From contig NZ_JADOEQ010000006.1 in assembly GCF_016745255.1 (NCBI RefSeq), positions 62,001 through 126,000 of the forward strand: 64,000 bases of DNA, read 5' to 3'. Every line of letters starts with the position of its first letter. Position 1 is the first letter of the stretch. Source of the DNA: Enterococcus sp. BWR-S5 (GTDB taxonomy: Bacteria; Bacillota; Bacilli; Lactobacillales; Enterococcaceae). The position numbers were made by a program, and so were the translations under genes. This document shows positions 45,783 to 54,371 of this stretch, one piece after another. The notes below the pieces were generated by a model. That model worked only from the letters and a program-made list of their open reading frames with translations, was not told the origin of the DNA and did not search any database.

Positions 45783-45866
45783 CGACTGTTCTGGGTAGGA
45801 CCCTCTAGAAGCAGTCGACATCGGACCACCGGAAGTAAGCAAACAGGAAGTTACCTGAGTGTTTGC
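45783..45866 (+). ncRNA. Structured 5' leader upstream of the phosphodiesterase-like gene
   Basis: Three consecutive stems. First CGACTG-TTCT-GGGT paired with ACCC-AGAA-CAGTCG (45783-45817), then a short CGG/CCG stem, then GCAAAC-AGG paired with ACCT-GTTTGC (45839-45866). The ribosome binding site follows about 15 bases later. The long first stem and regular layout suggest a cis-regulatory RNA. It is not a T-box or SAM riboswitch by sequence. The segment 45553-45782 shows a possible -10 (TATGAT near 45700) and nothing else. Confidence 0.45.
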
Positions 45867-45891
45867 AACAAGAAAGAAAAGGAGCACGAAA

Positions 45892-46968
45892 ATGAAAAAA
45901 GCGCTAAAAATTAGTGGGGTAGTTATCGGACTGATTTTATTAATTGTGATTGGGTATGTGGGGTATGTTTTTCTCAGCTATTCCCGTATCGAGGATAATT
46001 TGACCCTGACCGTTGAGCAAAAGGCAAAAATTGAGCAGGTTGAGCCAGAGAAAGAATATAAGGCGGTAACCTTTAATATCGGCTATGGAGCGTATCCGCC
46101 GGACTATACCTTCTTTATGGATGGAGGAAAAGAATCAAAGGCGCGCAGTGAGGCTGCGGTAAATGAAAATATTGATGGTGTAATTCAGACGCTGGATGAG
46201 CTGGATGCTGATTTTGCGGTATTACAAGAGGTGGATGAGAAAGCGACACGGAGTTTTGGTGTCAACGAAGTGAAGAAAATTAGTGATAGCTTTGCTGATT
46301 ATTCTGCTGTAGCAGCGACAAATTATAATTCTGCATATCTGATGTATCCGGTTCTTGATCCTATTGGTAAATCAAAATCCAGTATTCTGACCTTAAGCAA
46401 TACGTCAATTGATAATAGTATTCGCTACAGCCTGCCAATCGAAACGAACTTCAACAAGTTTTTTGATTTAGATCGAGCATTTACAGTTTCTGAGCTGTCT
46501 GTTTCAAATGGGAAAAAGCTAATGCTGTATAACGTTCATTTATCTGCCTATATGAAGGATGAAGAGATTCAGAAAAAACAAATCATGACCTTGTTCAACC
46601 ACATGAAAAATGAATATGAAAAAGGCAATTATGTTGTTTGTGGTGGCGACTTCAATCATGATTTACTACCGTCTTCTTCAGAGACTTTCGGCAATGATAC
46701 CAGCAAGGATTACTCTTGGCTGCAGGAGTTTCCATCGAAAGATTTACCGGATGGTCTGAAGGTAACGGAATTTTCTGATGATGGTGAAGCGATACCCTCT
46801 AGTAGAAATTTGGATACCCCCTATGAAAAAGGAAAATCCTTTGTGGCTTTGATTGACGGCTTTATTGTATCCGATAATGTTGAAGTATCTGAGACAAAAG
46901 TCATGGATGAAGAATTTCGTTATTCCGATCATAATCCAGTAGAAATGAGTTTCCAACTAAAAAAATAA
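45892..46968 (+). CDS. Membrane-anchored endonuclease/exonuclease/phosphatase-family protein
   Basis: A 358-residue protein with an N-terminal membrane anchor (about 6-30) and an extracytoplasmic metal-dependent phosphoesterase domain. Visible catalytic pieces are TFNIGYG, VLQEVDEKATRSFG, YNVHLSAY, VCGGDFNHDLLPSS and the C-terminal YSDHNPVEMSF, as in the EEP superfamily of DNase I, sphingomyelinases and inositol phosphatases. The substrate outside the cell is unknown; lipids or nucleic acids are both possible. ATG at 45892 has AAAGGAG upstream. It is preceded by the structured leader and ends in a clear terminator, so it is monocistronic. Confidence 0.85.
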   Translation: MKKALKISGVVIGLILLIVIGYVGYVFLSYSRIEDNLTLTVEQKAKIEQVEPEKEYKAVTFNIGYGAYPPDYTFFMDGGKESKARSEAAVNENIDGVIQTLDELDADFAVLQEVDEKATRSFGVNEVKKISDSFADYSAVAATNYNSAYLMYPVLDPIGKSKSSILTLSNTSIDNSIRYSLPIETNFNKFFDLDRAFTVSELSVSNGKKLMLYNVHLSAYMKDEEIQKKQIMTLFNHMKNEYEKGNYVVCGGDFNHDLLPSSSETFGNDTSKDYSWLQEFPSKDLPDGLKVTEFSDDGEAIPSSRNLDTPYEKGKSFVALIDGFIVSDNVEVSETKVMDEEFRYSDHNPVEMSFQLKK

Positions 46969-46977
46969 TTAATAATT

Positions 46978-47020
46978 ACACTCGTAAAGCTTGATAGAAC
47001 AATGCTTTATGAGTGTTTTT
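46978..47020 (+). terminator. Terminator after the phosphodiesterase-like gene
   Basis: Arms at 46978-46990 and 47004-47016 (ACACTCGTAAAGC / GCTTTATGAGTGT), then a T tract. Confidence 0.8.
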
Positions 47021-47062
47021 TCGTTTTTGAAATGGATTTATAAAATTTGTCAGTCAAAAACC

Positions 47063-47091
47063 TTTACAAACGAGTGAACAGAAGTTATGAT
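47063..47091 (+). promoter_or_regulatory. Promoter of the persulfide operon
   Basis: TTTACA (47063-47068), a 17-base spacer and TATGAT (47086-47091). Confidence 0.65.
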
Positions 47092-47103
47092 AATTTATGT
47101 GAA

Positions 47104-47119
47104 ATACCCATAGGGGTAT
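47104..47119. promoter_or_regulatory. CstR/CsoR-type operator
   Basis: ATACCCATAGGGGTAT is a G/C-centred palindrome of the CsoR/CstR class (ATACCC, four bases, GGGTAT). It lies just after the expected transcription start, and the operon it controls ends with cstR. Confidence 0.8.
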
Positions 47120-47133
47120 AAAAGGAGGCATAT

Positions 47134-47448
47134 ATGTTTTTATTTAGTAAAGTAAAAGCTGTTTCGGGAAAGCAGTTAGAGAACGTGCTGTCAAAACGGC
47201 CAATTATTCTGGATGTTCGAGAAAAATCAGAATTTGTAGGCGGTCATATCCCCGGAGCTGTGAATGTTCCATTAGGTAAAATTAGGAATTACAAGTCTAA
47301 GAAGGACCAGACAATTTATGTTATTTGTCAGTCTGGTGTCAGAAGTAAGCAAGCGGTAAAGATACTGACAAAAAAAGAAATTGATGCAGTGCATGTCAAA
47401 GGCGGAATGATTCGTTGGCAAGGTGCAGTTAAGGGAGGCAATTATTAA
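47134..47448 (+). CDS. Rhodanese-like sulfurtransferase
   Basis: A 104-residue single-domain rhodanese. The CDC25-like active loop CQSGVRS has its catalytic Cys65, and the family motifs ILDVREKSEF and GGHIPGAVNVPLG are present. It moves sulfane sulfur between persulfides and acceptors. It is the first gene of a four-gene operon with a CoA-disulfide reductase, a second rhodanese and CstR, and is spaced directly next to the following gene. Confidence 0.9.
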   Translation: MFLFSKVKAVSGKQLENVLSKRPIILDVREKSEFVGGHIPGAVNVPLGKIRNYKSKKDQTIYVICQSGVRSKQAVKILTKKEIDAVHVKGGMIRWQGAVKGGNY

Positions 47449-49101
47449 ATGAGAGTTGTAATTATTGGTGGTGTGGCAGGAGGAATGTCCGCTGCGACAA
47501 GGTTAAGACGTCTTTCAGAGGAAACGGAGATTATTGTGCTGGAAAAAGGGCCATATGTTTCTTTCGCCAATTGTGGTTTACCGTATTATGTTTCCGGGGA
47601 AATCAGTGAACGAGAAGAATTGATTTTGCAAACCCCTGAGCAATTGAAACGACGCTTTAATATTGATGTACTTGTAGAAACAGAGGCTGTAAACATCGAT
47701 AGAGCAAGTAAGCAGGTGACGATTAATAAGCAAGGGCAGGAGGAAAAGCTTGCTTATGATAAGCTGATTCTTTCTCCGGGAGCAGCCCCACTTGTACCAC
47801 CAATCACTGGTTTAGCTGAAGCAACGAATGTTTATACCTTGAGAAATGTTCCAGATGTAGATAAAATCACATCAATACTGGCAGAAACAAAACCAAAAGA
47901 AGCAGTCGTAATTGGTGCCGGGTTTATCGGATTGGAAATGGCAGAAAATTTGAAACAGTCTGGATTAGCTGTCACAATTGTTGAAGCAGCACCGCAGATT
48001 TTGCCGCCATTGGATAAAGAAATGGCAGCTTTGATAGAGAATCGCTTGAAAGCAGCAGGAATTACCGTATATACAGGTGCGGCGGCTCAAGCATTCAAGG
48101 AAAATGGCCGCATTATTGAGTTAAGCACCGGAGAGCGAATCAACAGCGACTTCACGGTATTATCTATTGGCGTGAAGCCGGTTAATGAGTTGGCTGTGGC
48201 TGCTGGTTTAGCCACTGGTCTAAAGGGTGGTATTGTTGTCAATGAGGATTACCAAACCAACGACGCGAATATCTTTGCCGTCGGGGATGCAATTGTAGTC
48301 AAGCAGCAGATTACGGAGACTGATGCGATGATTTCCTTGGCTTCTCCGGCAAACCGCCAAGGAAGACAGGTGGCAGATGTGATTTCCGGTGTGACGCGTA
48401 AAAATAAAGGAAGTATTGGTACAGCAATTGTTAGAGTCTTCGACCTGGCAGCAGCCAGTACAGGACTAAATGAGCGTCAGCTTCAAGAGATGAAGATGAG
48501 CTACAAAGCAGTGCATATCACAGCCAAAAGCCATGCGGGGTATTTCCCGGGAAGCGAGGCAATCACGCTTAAGCTGATTTTTGATCCTGTAAACGGGAAA
48601 ATTTTTGGTGCACAGGCTGTAGGTAAGGATGGCGTGGACAAACGTATCGACACATTGGCAACAGCAATTAAAGCCGGATTGACAGTTGCGGATTTACCTG
48701 AATTGGAGTTTACATATGCTCCGCCATTTGGTTCAGCAAAAGATCCGGTGAATATGATTGGCTATGCAGCGTTGAATATTGTTGAAGGATTATCAGACAA
48801 CATTCAGTTTTATGAGTTGAAGAATGCTCGTGAAGCAGGAGTACTACTTTTAGATGTCCGAAATGCAGAAGAGCTGAAAAATAATGGCAGTATTGGCGAA
48901 GATATCAACATTCCTTTGGATGAGCTGAGAGAGAGACTTGCTGAGCTGCCGAAGGACAAAGAGCTGATTGTCAGCTGTCAAAGTGGACAGCGTAGTTATT
49001 TAGCCGAGAGAATATTGAAAAATAATGGGTTTAATGTAAAAAACCTTGATGGTGCTTTCCAAATTTACAGCACTGTTTATCCTGAGGAGGTCAATAAATA
49101 A
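47449..49101 (+). CDS. CoA-disulfide/persulfide reductase fused to rhodanese
   Basis: A 550-residue fusion. The flavoprotein part (1-445) has the FAD motif VVIIGGVAGGMSAATRLRR, the redox cysteine Cys42 in FANCGLPYYVSG, an NAD motif (VVIGAGFIGLEMAENL) and a dimerisation domain. The C-terminal rhodanese (about 455-550) has the loop CQSGQRS. Such CoADR-Rhd enzymes reduce CoA-persulfide and release sulfide. This protein begins directly after the first rhodanese and overlaps the second by one base. NADH oxidase is the closest alternative, but the rhodanese fusion and context favour persulfide metabolism. Confidence 0.9.
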   Translation: MRVVIIGGVAGGMSAATRLRRLSEETEIIVLEKGPYVSFANCGLPYYVSGEISEREELILQTPEQLKRRFNIDVLVETEAVNIDRASKQVTINKQGQEEKLAYDKLILSPGAAPLVPPITGLAEATNVYTLRNVPDVDKITSILAETKPKEAVVIGAGFIGLEMAENLKQSGLAVTIVEAAPQILPPLDKEMAALIENRLKAAGITVYTGAAAQAFKENGRIIELSTGERINSDFTVLSIGVKPVNELAVAAGLATGLKGGIVVNEDYQTNDANIFAVGDAIVVKQQITETDAMISLASPANRQGRQVADVISGVTRKNKGSIGTAIVRVFDLAAASTGLNERQLQEMKMSYKAVHITAKSHAGYFPGSEAITLKLIFDPVNGKIFGAQAVGKDGVDKRIDTLATAIKAGLTVADLPELEFTYAPPFGSAKDPVNMIGYAALNIVEGLSDNIQFYELKNAREAGVLLLDVRNAEELKNNGSIGEDINIPLDELRERLAELPKDKELIVSCQSGQRSYLAERILKNNGFNVKNLDGAFQIYSTVYPEEVNK

Positions 49102-49397
49102 TGTATCAAACAATGATGATTCCTGAATTTGAACAATTAATGAAGCAAGAGAACGTAACGGTGCTTGATGTCAGAGAGCTAGATGAATTTCAATCTGGTC
49201 ATATTGAAGGAGCAATAAATCTTCCTTTAAGCGGTTTTCCCGAAGCAGCGGATAGCTTAGATCAAGAGAAAGAATACCATGTCATCTGTCATTCCGGCAG
49301 CCGCTCACAAATGGCTTGTGAGTTTCTCGGATCAAAAGGATTTACGACGACCAATATTATGGGTGGTATGTCAGCTTGGAGAGGAGCGGTTGTCTAA
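49101..49397 (+). CDS. Rhodanese-like sulfurtransferase
   Basis: A 98-residue rhodanese with VLDVRELDEFQSGHIEGAINLPL and active loop CHSGSRS (Cys63). It overlaps the reductase by one base and the repressor by one base, so the operon is tightly coupled. It probably hands sulfur to or from the other two proteins. Confidence 0.9.
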   Translation: MYQTMMIPEFEQLMKQENVTVLDVRELDEFQSGHIEGAINLPLSGFPEAADSLDQEKEYHVICHSGSRSQMACEFLGSKGFTTTNIMGGMSAWRGAVV

Positions 49398-49651
49398 TGC
49401 AATGCGACAAAAAAATAGCGAATCGATTGAAGCGTTCAGAAGGACAGGTACGCGGTATCCTTCATATGATGGAAGAGGGCAAGGACTGTAGAGAAGTTGT
49501 CACTCAGCTGATGGCTGTCCGTTCAAGTATCGATAAGGTAATTGGATTGGTCGTCACAGAAAATCTAGTACAATGCATGAAGGAAAAAGAGATTGATTTA
49601 TCCAGTGAAGATGTGGAGAAGGCCTTGGAAATGATTGTGAAGACAAGGTAA
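49397..49651 (+). CDS. cstR: Persulfide-sensing repressor CstR (CsoR family)
   Basis: An 84-residue four-helix repressor. It has Cys31 (GKDCREVV) and Cys60 (ENLVQCMKE), the two cysteines that form a di- or trisulfide in CstR. The histidine found four residues before the second cysteine in copper-binding CsoR is Asn56 here, which argues against copper sensing. The start at 49397 overlaps the previous stop and has GGAG upstream. It closes the operon and should repress it through the palindrome at 47104 until persulfides build up. Confidence 0.9.
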   Translation: MQCDKKIANRLKRSEGQVRGILHMMEEGKDCREVVTQLMAVRSSIDKVIGLVVTENLVQCMKEKEIDLSSEDVEKALEMIVKTR

Positions 49652-49673
49652 CAAAGGAAAATACTGATAACAG

Positions 49674-49708
49674 AAAGTCTGGGAAAATAAAAAAATCCCA
49701 GGCTTTTT
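49674..49708 (+). terminator. Terminator of the persulfide operon
   Basis: Arms AAAGTCTGGGA (49674-49684) and TCCCAGGCTTT (49696-49706), with T's following. Confidence 0.8.
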
Positions 49709-49929
49709 GATTGCCATAGAACCAAATATGAGGTGCAAATAGAAAAGCGGACTAAGAGTAATGCCTTGACTGGAGTCAAGAAATCTAAATAAATGTTTCT
49801 GTCCCGTATTTTTTTCAATGAAATTCAGAATGAACTGCATATCATTCAATAGTTAGAAATCTCTGTGCTAGAATATTCAATGACAGAGTATGTTGGAAGC
49901 CGTACTGAAAAATGAGAGGAGAGGTTCTG

Positions 49930-50820
49930 ATGAAAGTCTTATTAGCCATAAATCCCAGTTCGGGTGGAGAGCAGGCAAAGGAGTACCAAGAGCTGGCAGA
50001 AAAAAGCTTAAAAAAACGTTTTGATCAGGTTACGACTGTTCTGACTGAAGGCGAAGGTGATGCAACAAGATTTGCCAAGCAAGCTGCTGAGGAAGGCTAT
50101 GATGCCTATTTTGTTATGGGAGGGGACGGTACCGTTAATGAGGGGATTAGCGGTTTAGCTGAAGTAGACGAACGCCCTGCATTTGGCTTTTTTCCGTTAG
50201 GAACAGTGAACGATTTAGCAAGAGCATTGGGGATATCAATGGACCCGAAGGAAGCCATTCAGCAGGTTGTAGACTATCAGACAAAAAAACTTGATATTGG
50301 AAAAATCAACCAATCCTATTTTATGAATGTCGTAGCAATCGGGGCTATTCCGGAGACCCTTAATGAGACGAGTGTTGAAGATAAAACAAAATTTGGGAAG
50401 CTTGCCTATGTCTGGAATGGGTTGAAGAGTTTCATGAATAACCAAGCTTATGACTTTCGTTTGGTTTTAGATGGTAAAGAGCAGTTTATTCATAGTAGTA
50501 CATTGATTGTCGGGCTGACAAATTCAATCGGAGGCTTTGAGCAATTGTTGCCGAATGCTGAAATTAATGATGGGCTGTGTCACTTGGTTTACCTTAAAGA
50601 CGGCTCGAAGCTTGAAACACTTCAGGCCGTTCCGGAGTTGCTTCAGGGTGTTGATGGAGAGGGCAATCATTTAAGTTATCAAACCTTTAAAGAAGGAACG
50701 ATTGAATTGGTCTCTGAAGAAAAACTACAGGTAAACGTAGATGGTGATCCAGGCGATGAATTGCCAATAAAGATACGCATTCTTTCAGGACATTTAGATG
50801 TATACTGTCCAGCAAAATAG
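49930..50820 (+). CDS. Diacylglycerol kinase-family lipid kinase
   Basis: A 296-residue paralogue of DgkB. The catalytic motif MGGDGTVNEGISG, PLGTVNDLARALG and VGLTNSIGGFEQLLPNA are present, as in YegS/DgkB-type kinases. It lacks the C-terminal acidic tail with the EF-hand loop seen on DgkB. The start at 49930 has GAGAGGAGAGG upstream. The lipid substrate is uncertain; diacylglycerol, undecaprenol or another lipid alcohol are possible. It is a single-gene unit bounded by terminators. Confidence 0.88.
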   Translation: MKVLLAINPSSGGEQAKEYQELAEKSLKKRFDQVTTVLTEGEGDATRFAKQAAEEGYDAYFVMGGDGTVNEGISGLAEVDERPAFGFFPLGTVNDLARALGISMDPKEAIQQVVDYQTKKLDIGKINQSYFMNVVAIGAIPETLNETSVEDKTKFGKLAYVWNGLKSFMNNQAYDFRLVLDGKEQFIHSSTLIVGLTNSIGGFEQLLPNAEINDGLCHLVYLKDGSKLETLQAVPELLQGVDGEGNHLSYQTFKEGTIELVSEEKLQVNVDGDPGDELPIKIRILSGHLDVYCPAK

Positions 50821-50822
50821 AA

Positions 50823-50864
50823 AAAACGAGTGTCTATCAACTAGTATAGACGCTCGTTTTTATT
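50823..50864. terminator. Bidirectional terminator between convergent genes
   Basis: Arms at 50823-50837 and 50846-50860 (AAAACGAGTGTCTAT / ATAGACGCTCGTTTT). Confidence 0.8.
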
Positions 50865-50870
50865 AGGCAA

Positions 50871-51170
50871 TTACCATTCCGGCTGTTCATCTAAGTGTTC
50901 ATCAGTTTCAAATGGTTTTCCGGCATAAGTGTATTCAGTTTCTACAGCACCGTCGTATTCTCTTGTAAGCAATTGGCGCTCGAAAGGAAATTCAGCTGAG
51001 TGACCGGAAGTGGTTTCGTCCGCTGATAAAACGAAGGTACTCTTTCCCGTTTGGTTTAAATGCTGCAGCACGCGCTCAATGATTTCTTCATCTGATTCAT
51101 TAGGTCGGTTACTGACATTGCGATAATCCTTGATAAAAGCATCCTGTTGTCTAATTACATTTTCCAGCAT
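50871..51170 (-). CDS. Small hypothetical protein, 99 residues
   Basis: A soluble acidic protein that I do not recognise. It opens with a helical part (MLENVIRQQDAFIKDYRN, then DEEIIERVLQHLNQ) and ends with a Glu-, Thr- and Tyr-rich stretch. AGGAGG lies before the start, so it is a real gene. It shares a terminator with the convergent lipid kinase and lies just left of the CRISPR array 2 leader. Confidence 0.6.
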   Translation of the reverse strand: MLENVIRQQDAFIKDYRNVSNRPNESDEEIIERVLQHLNQTGKSTFVLSADETTSGHSAEFPFERQLLTREYDGAVETEYTYAGKPFETDEHLDEQPEW

Positions 51171-51292
51171 GGTTGTATTCCTCCTCTTGATTGGTGTTCT
51201 TTATGGCAGTTATTAAAATCATGTCATGAATATCGTAACGCAAATGTAAAAGAGTGTCTAAAAATTGGTTTAGGAATGTATCAAGGAAAGAA

Positions 51293-51468
51293 TCTGTTGA
51301 CCGCCAATAACGTAAAAAATAGAGGAGACCGACAGACGACAAAAAGCCTGCTGTTATTGACTTTCATGCCGCGAGTTAGGTAAAATGAAAGATGTAGCGA
51401 AGTGAAAATAGGTGGTCGACAGAAATGACCACTGGAACCCTTGGTACATAAGGGCTGAAAATGAGTGG
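51293..51468 (+). promoter_or_regulatory. CRISPR array 2 leader with promoter
   Basis: Homologous to the array 1 leader over its whole length. Promoter TTGACT (51357-51362), an 18-base spacer, TAAAAT (51381-51386). The GACAG elements are at 51293-51304 (inverted, CTGTTGACCGCC), 51324-51335 (GGAGACCGACAG) and 51411-51422. Hairpins GTGGTC/GACCAC (51412-51417 and 51427-51432) and CCCTT/AAGGG (51438-51454) follow. The two direct GACAGA copies are 87 bases apart in both leaders. Confidence 0.75.
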
Positions 51469-52200
51469 GTTTTAATCTAAACAGAGTGTAATGTAAATTC
51501 AAAAAGTTGTGGACTCATTCTTCTTGCAGTTTCAAGTTTTAATCTAAACAGAGTGTAATGTAAATATCATGGACACCATCAACGCAGAAATAAACGAAAG
51601 CGTTTTAATCTAAACAGAGTGTAATGTAAATATCATGGACACCATCAACGCAGAAATAAACGAAAGCGTTTTAATCTAAACAGAGTGTAATGTAAATAGA
51701 TAAGATTCAGTAGTTTCATATGCTGGCGTAGCGTTTTAATCTAAACAGAGTGTAATGTAAATCTGTAGAGCCGCAGCCCATATTCTTTGAAAGGTTTCGT
51801 TTTAATCTAAACAGAGTGTAATGTAAATCATGTTGCGAAAATGGTCACAGCTCAAACATTGCAGGTTTTAATCTAAACACGGTGTAATGTAAATACTGTA
51901 ATGAATGAACAATTTGATGATTTTGAATTGGTTTTAATCTAAACAGACTGTAATGTAAATGTCGTCGTTGTTTCATTGCTCCATGCAGCATTAACAGTTT
52001 TAATCTAAACAGAGTGTAATGTAAATTTAGGTCAAATGATGATTACTCTTGGCTTGGATACTGTTTTAATCTAAACATAGTGTAATGTAAATTTTGATAG
52101 TGTATGTATATTTAGTATTTTTTACCCGTTTTAATCTAAACAAACTGTAATTGACATCGTTTCCATAATCGTTTTAATCTAATTAAAGTATATTAAACAT
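51469..52200 (+). CRISPR. CRISPR array 2, 10 good repeats plus degenerate ends
   Basis: Ten 30-base repeats from 51469 to 52092 with spacers of 35-37 bases. Most read CAGAGTG in the centre and end GTAATGTAAAT. An eleventh at 52128 is degenerate at its 3' end, and a twelfth at 52171 keeps only its first 12 bases, with just 13 bases between them. Spacers 2 and 3 (51566-51601 and 51632-51667) are identical. The leader is on the left. Repeats differ from array 1 at a few positions but clearly belong to the same family. No cas genes are adjacent. Confidence 0.95.
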
Positions 52201-52246
52201 AATAAATCTAACCAATATAAATCAAGCCATGAAAGGATGAACACAC

Positions 52247-53145
52247 ATGTCTCAACAGTCACGAATGTTTTATATCATGAATTACCTGAGTGTTCATCAA
52301 GAGACGACTGCCCTTTTTTAGCTGAAAAGCTGGAGGTGTCGGTACGGACGATTTATCGAGATTTAGATAATCTTTCAGGCTTAGGATTTCCTGTCTATGC
52401 TCAGAATGGTCGAAACGGCGGCATTCGGTTACTGGAAAATCATCAAATACCGGCTACTTTTGTCACTGAAGAGGAACAAGAGGCTATTTTATCTGGTTTG
52501 GAAAATCTGGCAGTCACTGAATTTGTCGGTGCAGATGAGCTATCGGTAAAGCTGTCTTCTTTGTTTAAGCGCCCAACTGATTCTTGGTTGGCTATCGACT
52601 ATTCGGGCTGGCGCAAGTCGGAGGAGAAAGAATACATTGACCTGTTAACGACTGCGAGAAAGCAAAAAAGCTGTGTGTTTCTAACCTATGAAAATAGTCA
52701 GGGGATTGTGAGTGAACGTGAGGTTGTACCGAATAAGCTTTTCTTTAAGCAGCATAATTGGTATTTGTCCGGCTATTGTTATCTAAAAGAAGAGCATCGA
52801 ATTTTCAAGCTAAAGCGGATTAGGAGCCTAAGGTTGTCTGAACGAGTGCTTAATCCAGAGCTGTTAACTGAAGATTATATGCCCAGTTACTCCTATCAGC
52901 AGGTAGAATTCTTTATTGACCCCAATCAATTGCCAAGAATGCAGGAAGAATTACCAAGCTTGGAGGTTGAACCAAGTGGTGATAGGTTGAAAATTACTAC
53001 GTGGTTAGCAACCGGAGAGTGGCTGTTTTCTTATTTATTATCCTATGGGGCTTCATTGGAGGTCATCTCCCCCGTTGAACTAAGGGAACGTATCGCAAAA
53101 GAGATACAAAAATATCAGAAGCTCTATAGTAGTGAAAAAGAATAG
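52247..53145 (+). pseudogene. WYL-domain transcriptional regulator with an apparent frameshift
   Basis: An HTH plus WYL regulator of about 300 residues (HTH around LEVSVRTIYRDLDNLSGLG; WYL region around KSCVFLTYENSQG and FKQHNWYLSGYCYL). The natural N-terminus reads MSQQSRMFYIMNYLSVHQETTA from the ATG at 52247, which has GAAAGGA nine bases upstream. This frame stops at TAG 52319-52321 after a run of six T's (52314-52319), while the rest of the protein continues in the frame that opens at 52237. One extra T would restore it. The 52237 start has no proper ribosome binding site. It may be a true mutation, a phase-variable tract or a sequencing error. It lies directly after CRISPR array 2. Confidence 0.75.
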
Positions 53146-53248
53146 AAGTCATATGCCCGTTTTTTTCTAGCAGACGATGGACCGTCCGAATGCAGAACTG
53201 CAAGCCAAAAGCTAGTAATTTCCATAAGTATTTTTTATAAGTTATTAA

Positions 53249-53277
53249 AACATGACAGCTAGTTGTCATGTTTTTTT
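53249..53277 (+). terminator. Terminator after the WYL gene
   Basis: Arms AACATGACA and TGTCATGTT, followed by T's. Confidence 0.8.
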
Positions 53278-53311
53278 GTATATGATAATAAAAAACGAGG
53301 AGGAATCAGGT

Positions 53312-53713
53312 ATGAACATTTACGAAATCGGATCAGTGAGAACAAATAATTTGGCAGCGGATGTGGGAGAAAAAATTGGTGGACTTTGGCAACAGGTCAT
53401 GGCTGAGATTGGACCGACTGCACCTATTTATGGAGTCTATCATGACTATGAAACGAATTATTTGGGAGACTATACATTATCATTAGCTGTTGAATCATCT
53501 GAAACTGGACGAAAAATAATTTTGGATGAAGGTAACTATCAAATTTTTCCAGTGGAATTAACGCCTGAAGATCCGTCCAAAAATAATGTAGCCGAAACAT
53601 GGCAGCGCATCTGGGCTCTTGAGCAGGCTGGAAATCTACACCGTCGTTATGAGAAGGATTATGAAAAGTACGAGCAGGATGGGAGCGTAGCAATTTACAT
53701 TTCTATAGAATAG
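53312..53713 (+). CDS. GyrI-like effector-binding domain protein
   Basis: A 133-residue protein with the pattern of stand-alone GyrI-like/AraC effector-binding domains: KIGGLWQQVMAEIGPTAPIYGVYHDYETNYLGDYTLSLAV, later WQRIWALEQAGNLHRRYEKDYEKYE and ending VAIYISIE. These bind small hydrophobic or cationic ligands. WYL/DeoR-type regulators are often found beside such proteins, which fits the gene just upstream. GAGGAGG precedes the ATG at 53312. Confidence 0.8.
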   Translation: MNIYEIGSVRTNNLAADVGEKIGGLWQQVMAEIGPTAPIYGVYHDYETNYLGDYTLSLAVESSETGRKIILDEGNYQIFPVELTPEDPSKNNVAETWQRIWALEQAGNLHRRYEKDYEKYEQDGSVAIYISIE

Positions 53714-53796
53714 CTTAAAAATGCCTGTCATTCATTGAATCGATATTGCAGAAATTTTTGTTTCCTGTAAGATAGAACTAAGAAAGAGGCGATAAA

Positions 53797-54228
53797 ATGG
53801 GTAATATCTGGATGAAGCGATTAATGAAATGGCAGGCAAAATTACAGACGTTTATGCGGGGACGGTATGGGATTTTTGATAAGCTGAGCCGAGCATTGCT
53901 GGTGGTCAGTCTGGCACTAGTCTTGTTAAACCTGTTTTTAGGCTCGACTGTGTTGCGTTGGGGTGTATTCCTGCTTCTGGCAGTTGTTTATTATCGTTAT
54001 TTCTCTAAGAAAATTTATGTGCGGGCGAATGAAAATCAGAAATATTTGAGCTGGATTGGAAAAGGGACAAAGCAAGTCAATTATGTGAAGGAGCGAATTC
54101 AAAATCGCAAAACATACACTTATTTTTCTTGTCCCGAATGCAAACAGCATTTGAGAGCACCAAAGAACAAAGGAACGATTAAAGTTACCTGCTCTAGTTG
54201 TAAATCACAATTTACTAAGAAGGTGTAG
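53797..54228 (+). CDS. Membrane protein with C-terminal zinc ribbon
   Basis: A 143-residue protein with two hydrophobic helices (about 31-48 and 53-66) and a cytoplasmic C-terminal zinc ribbon: CPECKQHLRAP and CSSCKSQF, four cysteines in two CxxC pairs. It starts with a basic N-terminal segment. Function unknown. It has AAAGAGG before the start and its own terminator. Confidence 0.75.
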   Translation: MGNIWMKRLMKWQAKLQTFMRGRYGIFDKLSRALLVVSLALVLLNLFLGSTVLRWGVFLLLAVVYYRYFSKKIYVRANENQKYLSWIGKGTKQVNYVKERIQNRKTYTYFSCPECKQHLRAPKNKGTIKVTCSSCKSQFTKKV

Positions 54229-54258
54229 GTAGGTATTTAAGAATCCTGTACGCAATTT

Positions 54259-54297
54259 AGAAGCTGTAGCATGCATCCGCTACGGCTTCTTTTTTTA
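54259..54297 (+). terminator. Terminator after the zinc-ribbon gene
   Basis: Arms AGAAGCTGTAGC and GCTACGGCTTCT, then a T tract. Confidence 0.8.
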
Positions 54298-54371
54298 TAA
54301 ATCTTTACCAAGAATCTATTCTCTTTGTGATTTTCTGCTAAAATAAGGAGAAGCCGAAAGGGGAGAACGAG

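Noticed and set aside
52237-52320. ATG at 52237 as the true start of the WYL regulator
   Set aside because: AAAGG abuts this ATG with no spacing, and the encoded N-terminus is not helix-turn-helix-like, while the frame from 52247 has a proper site and a typical regulator N-terminus.
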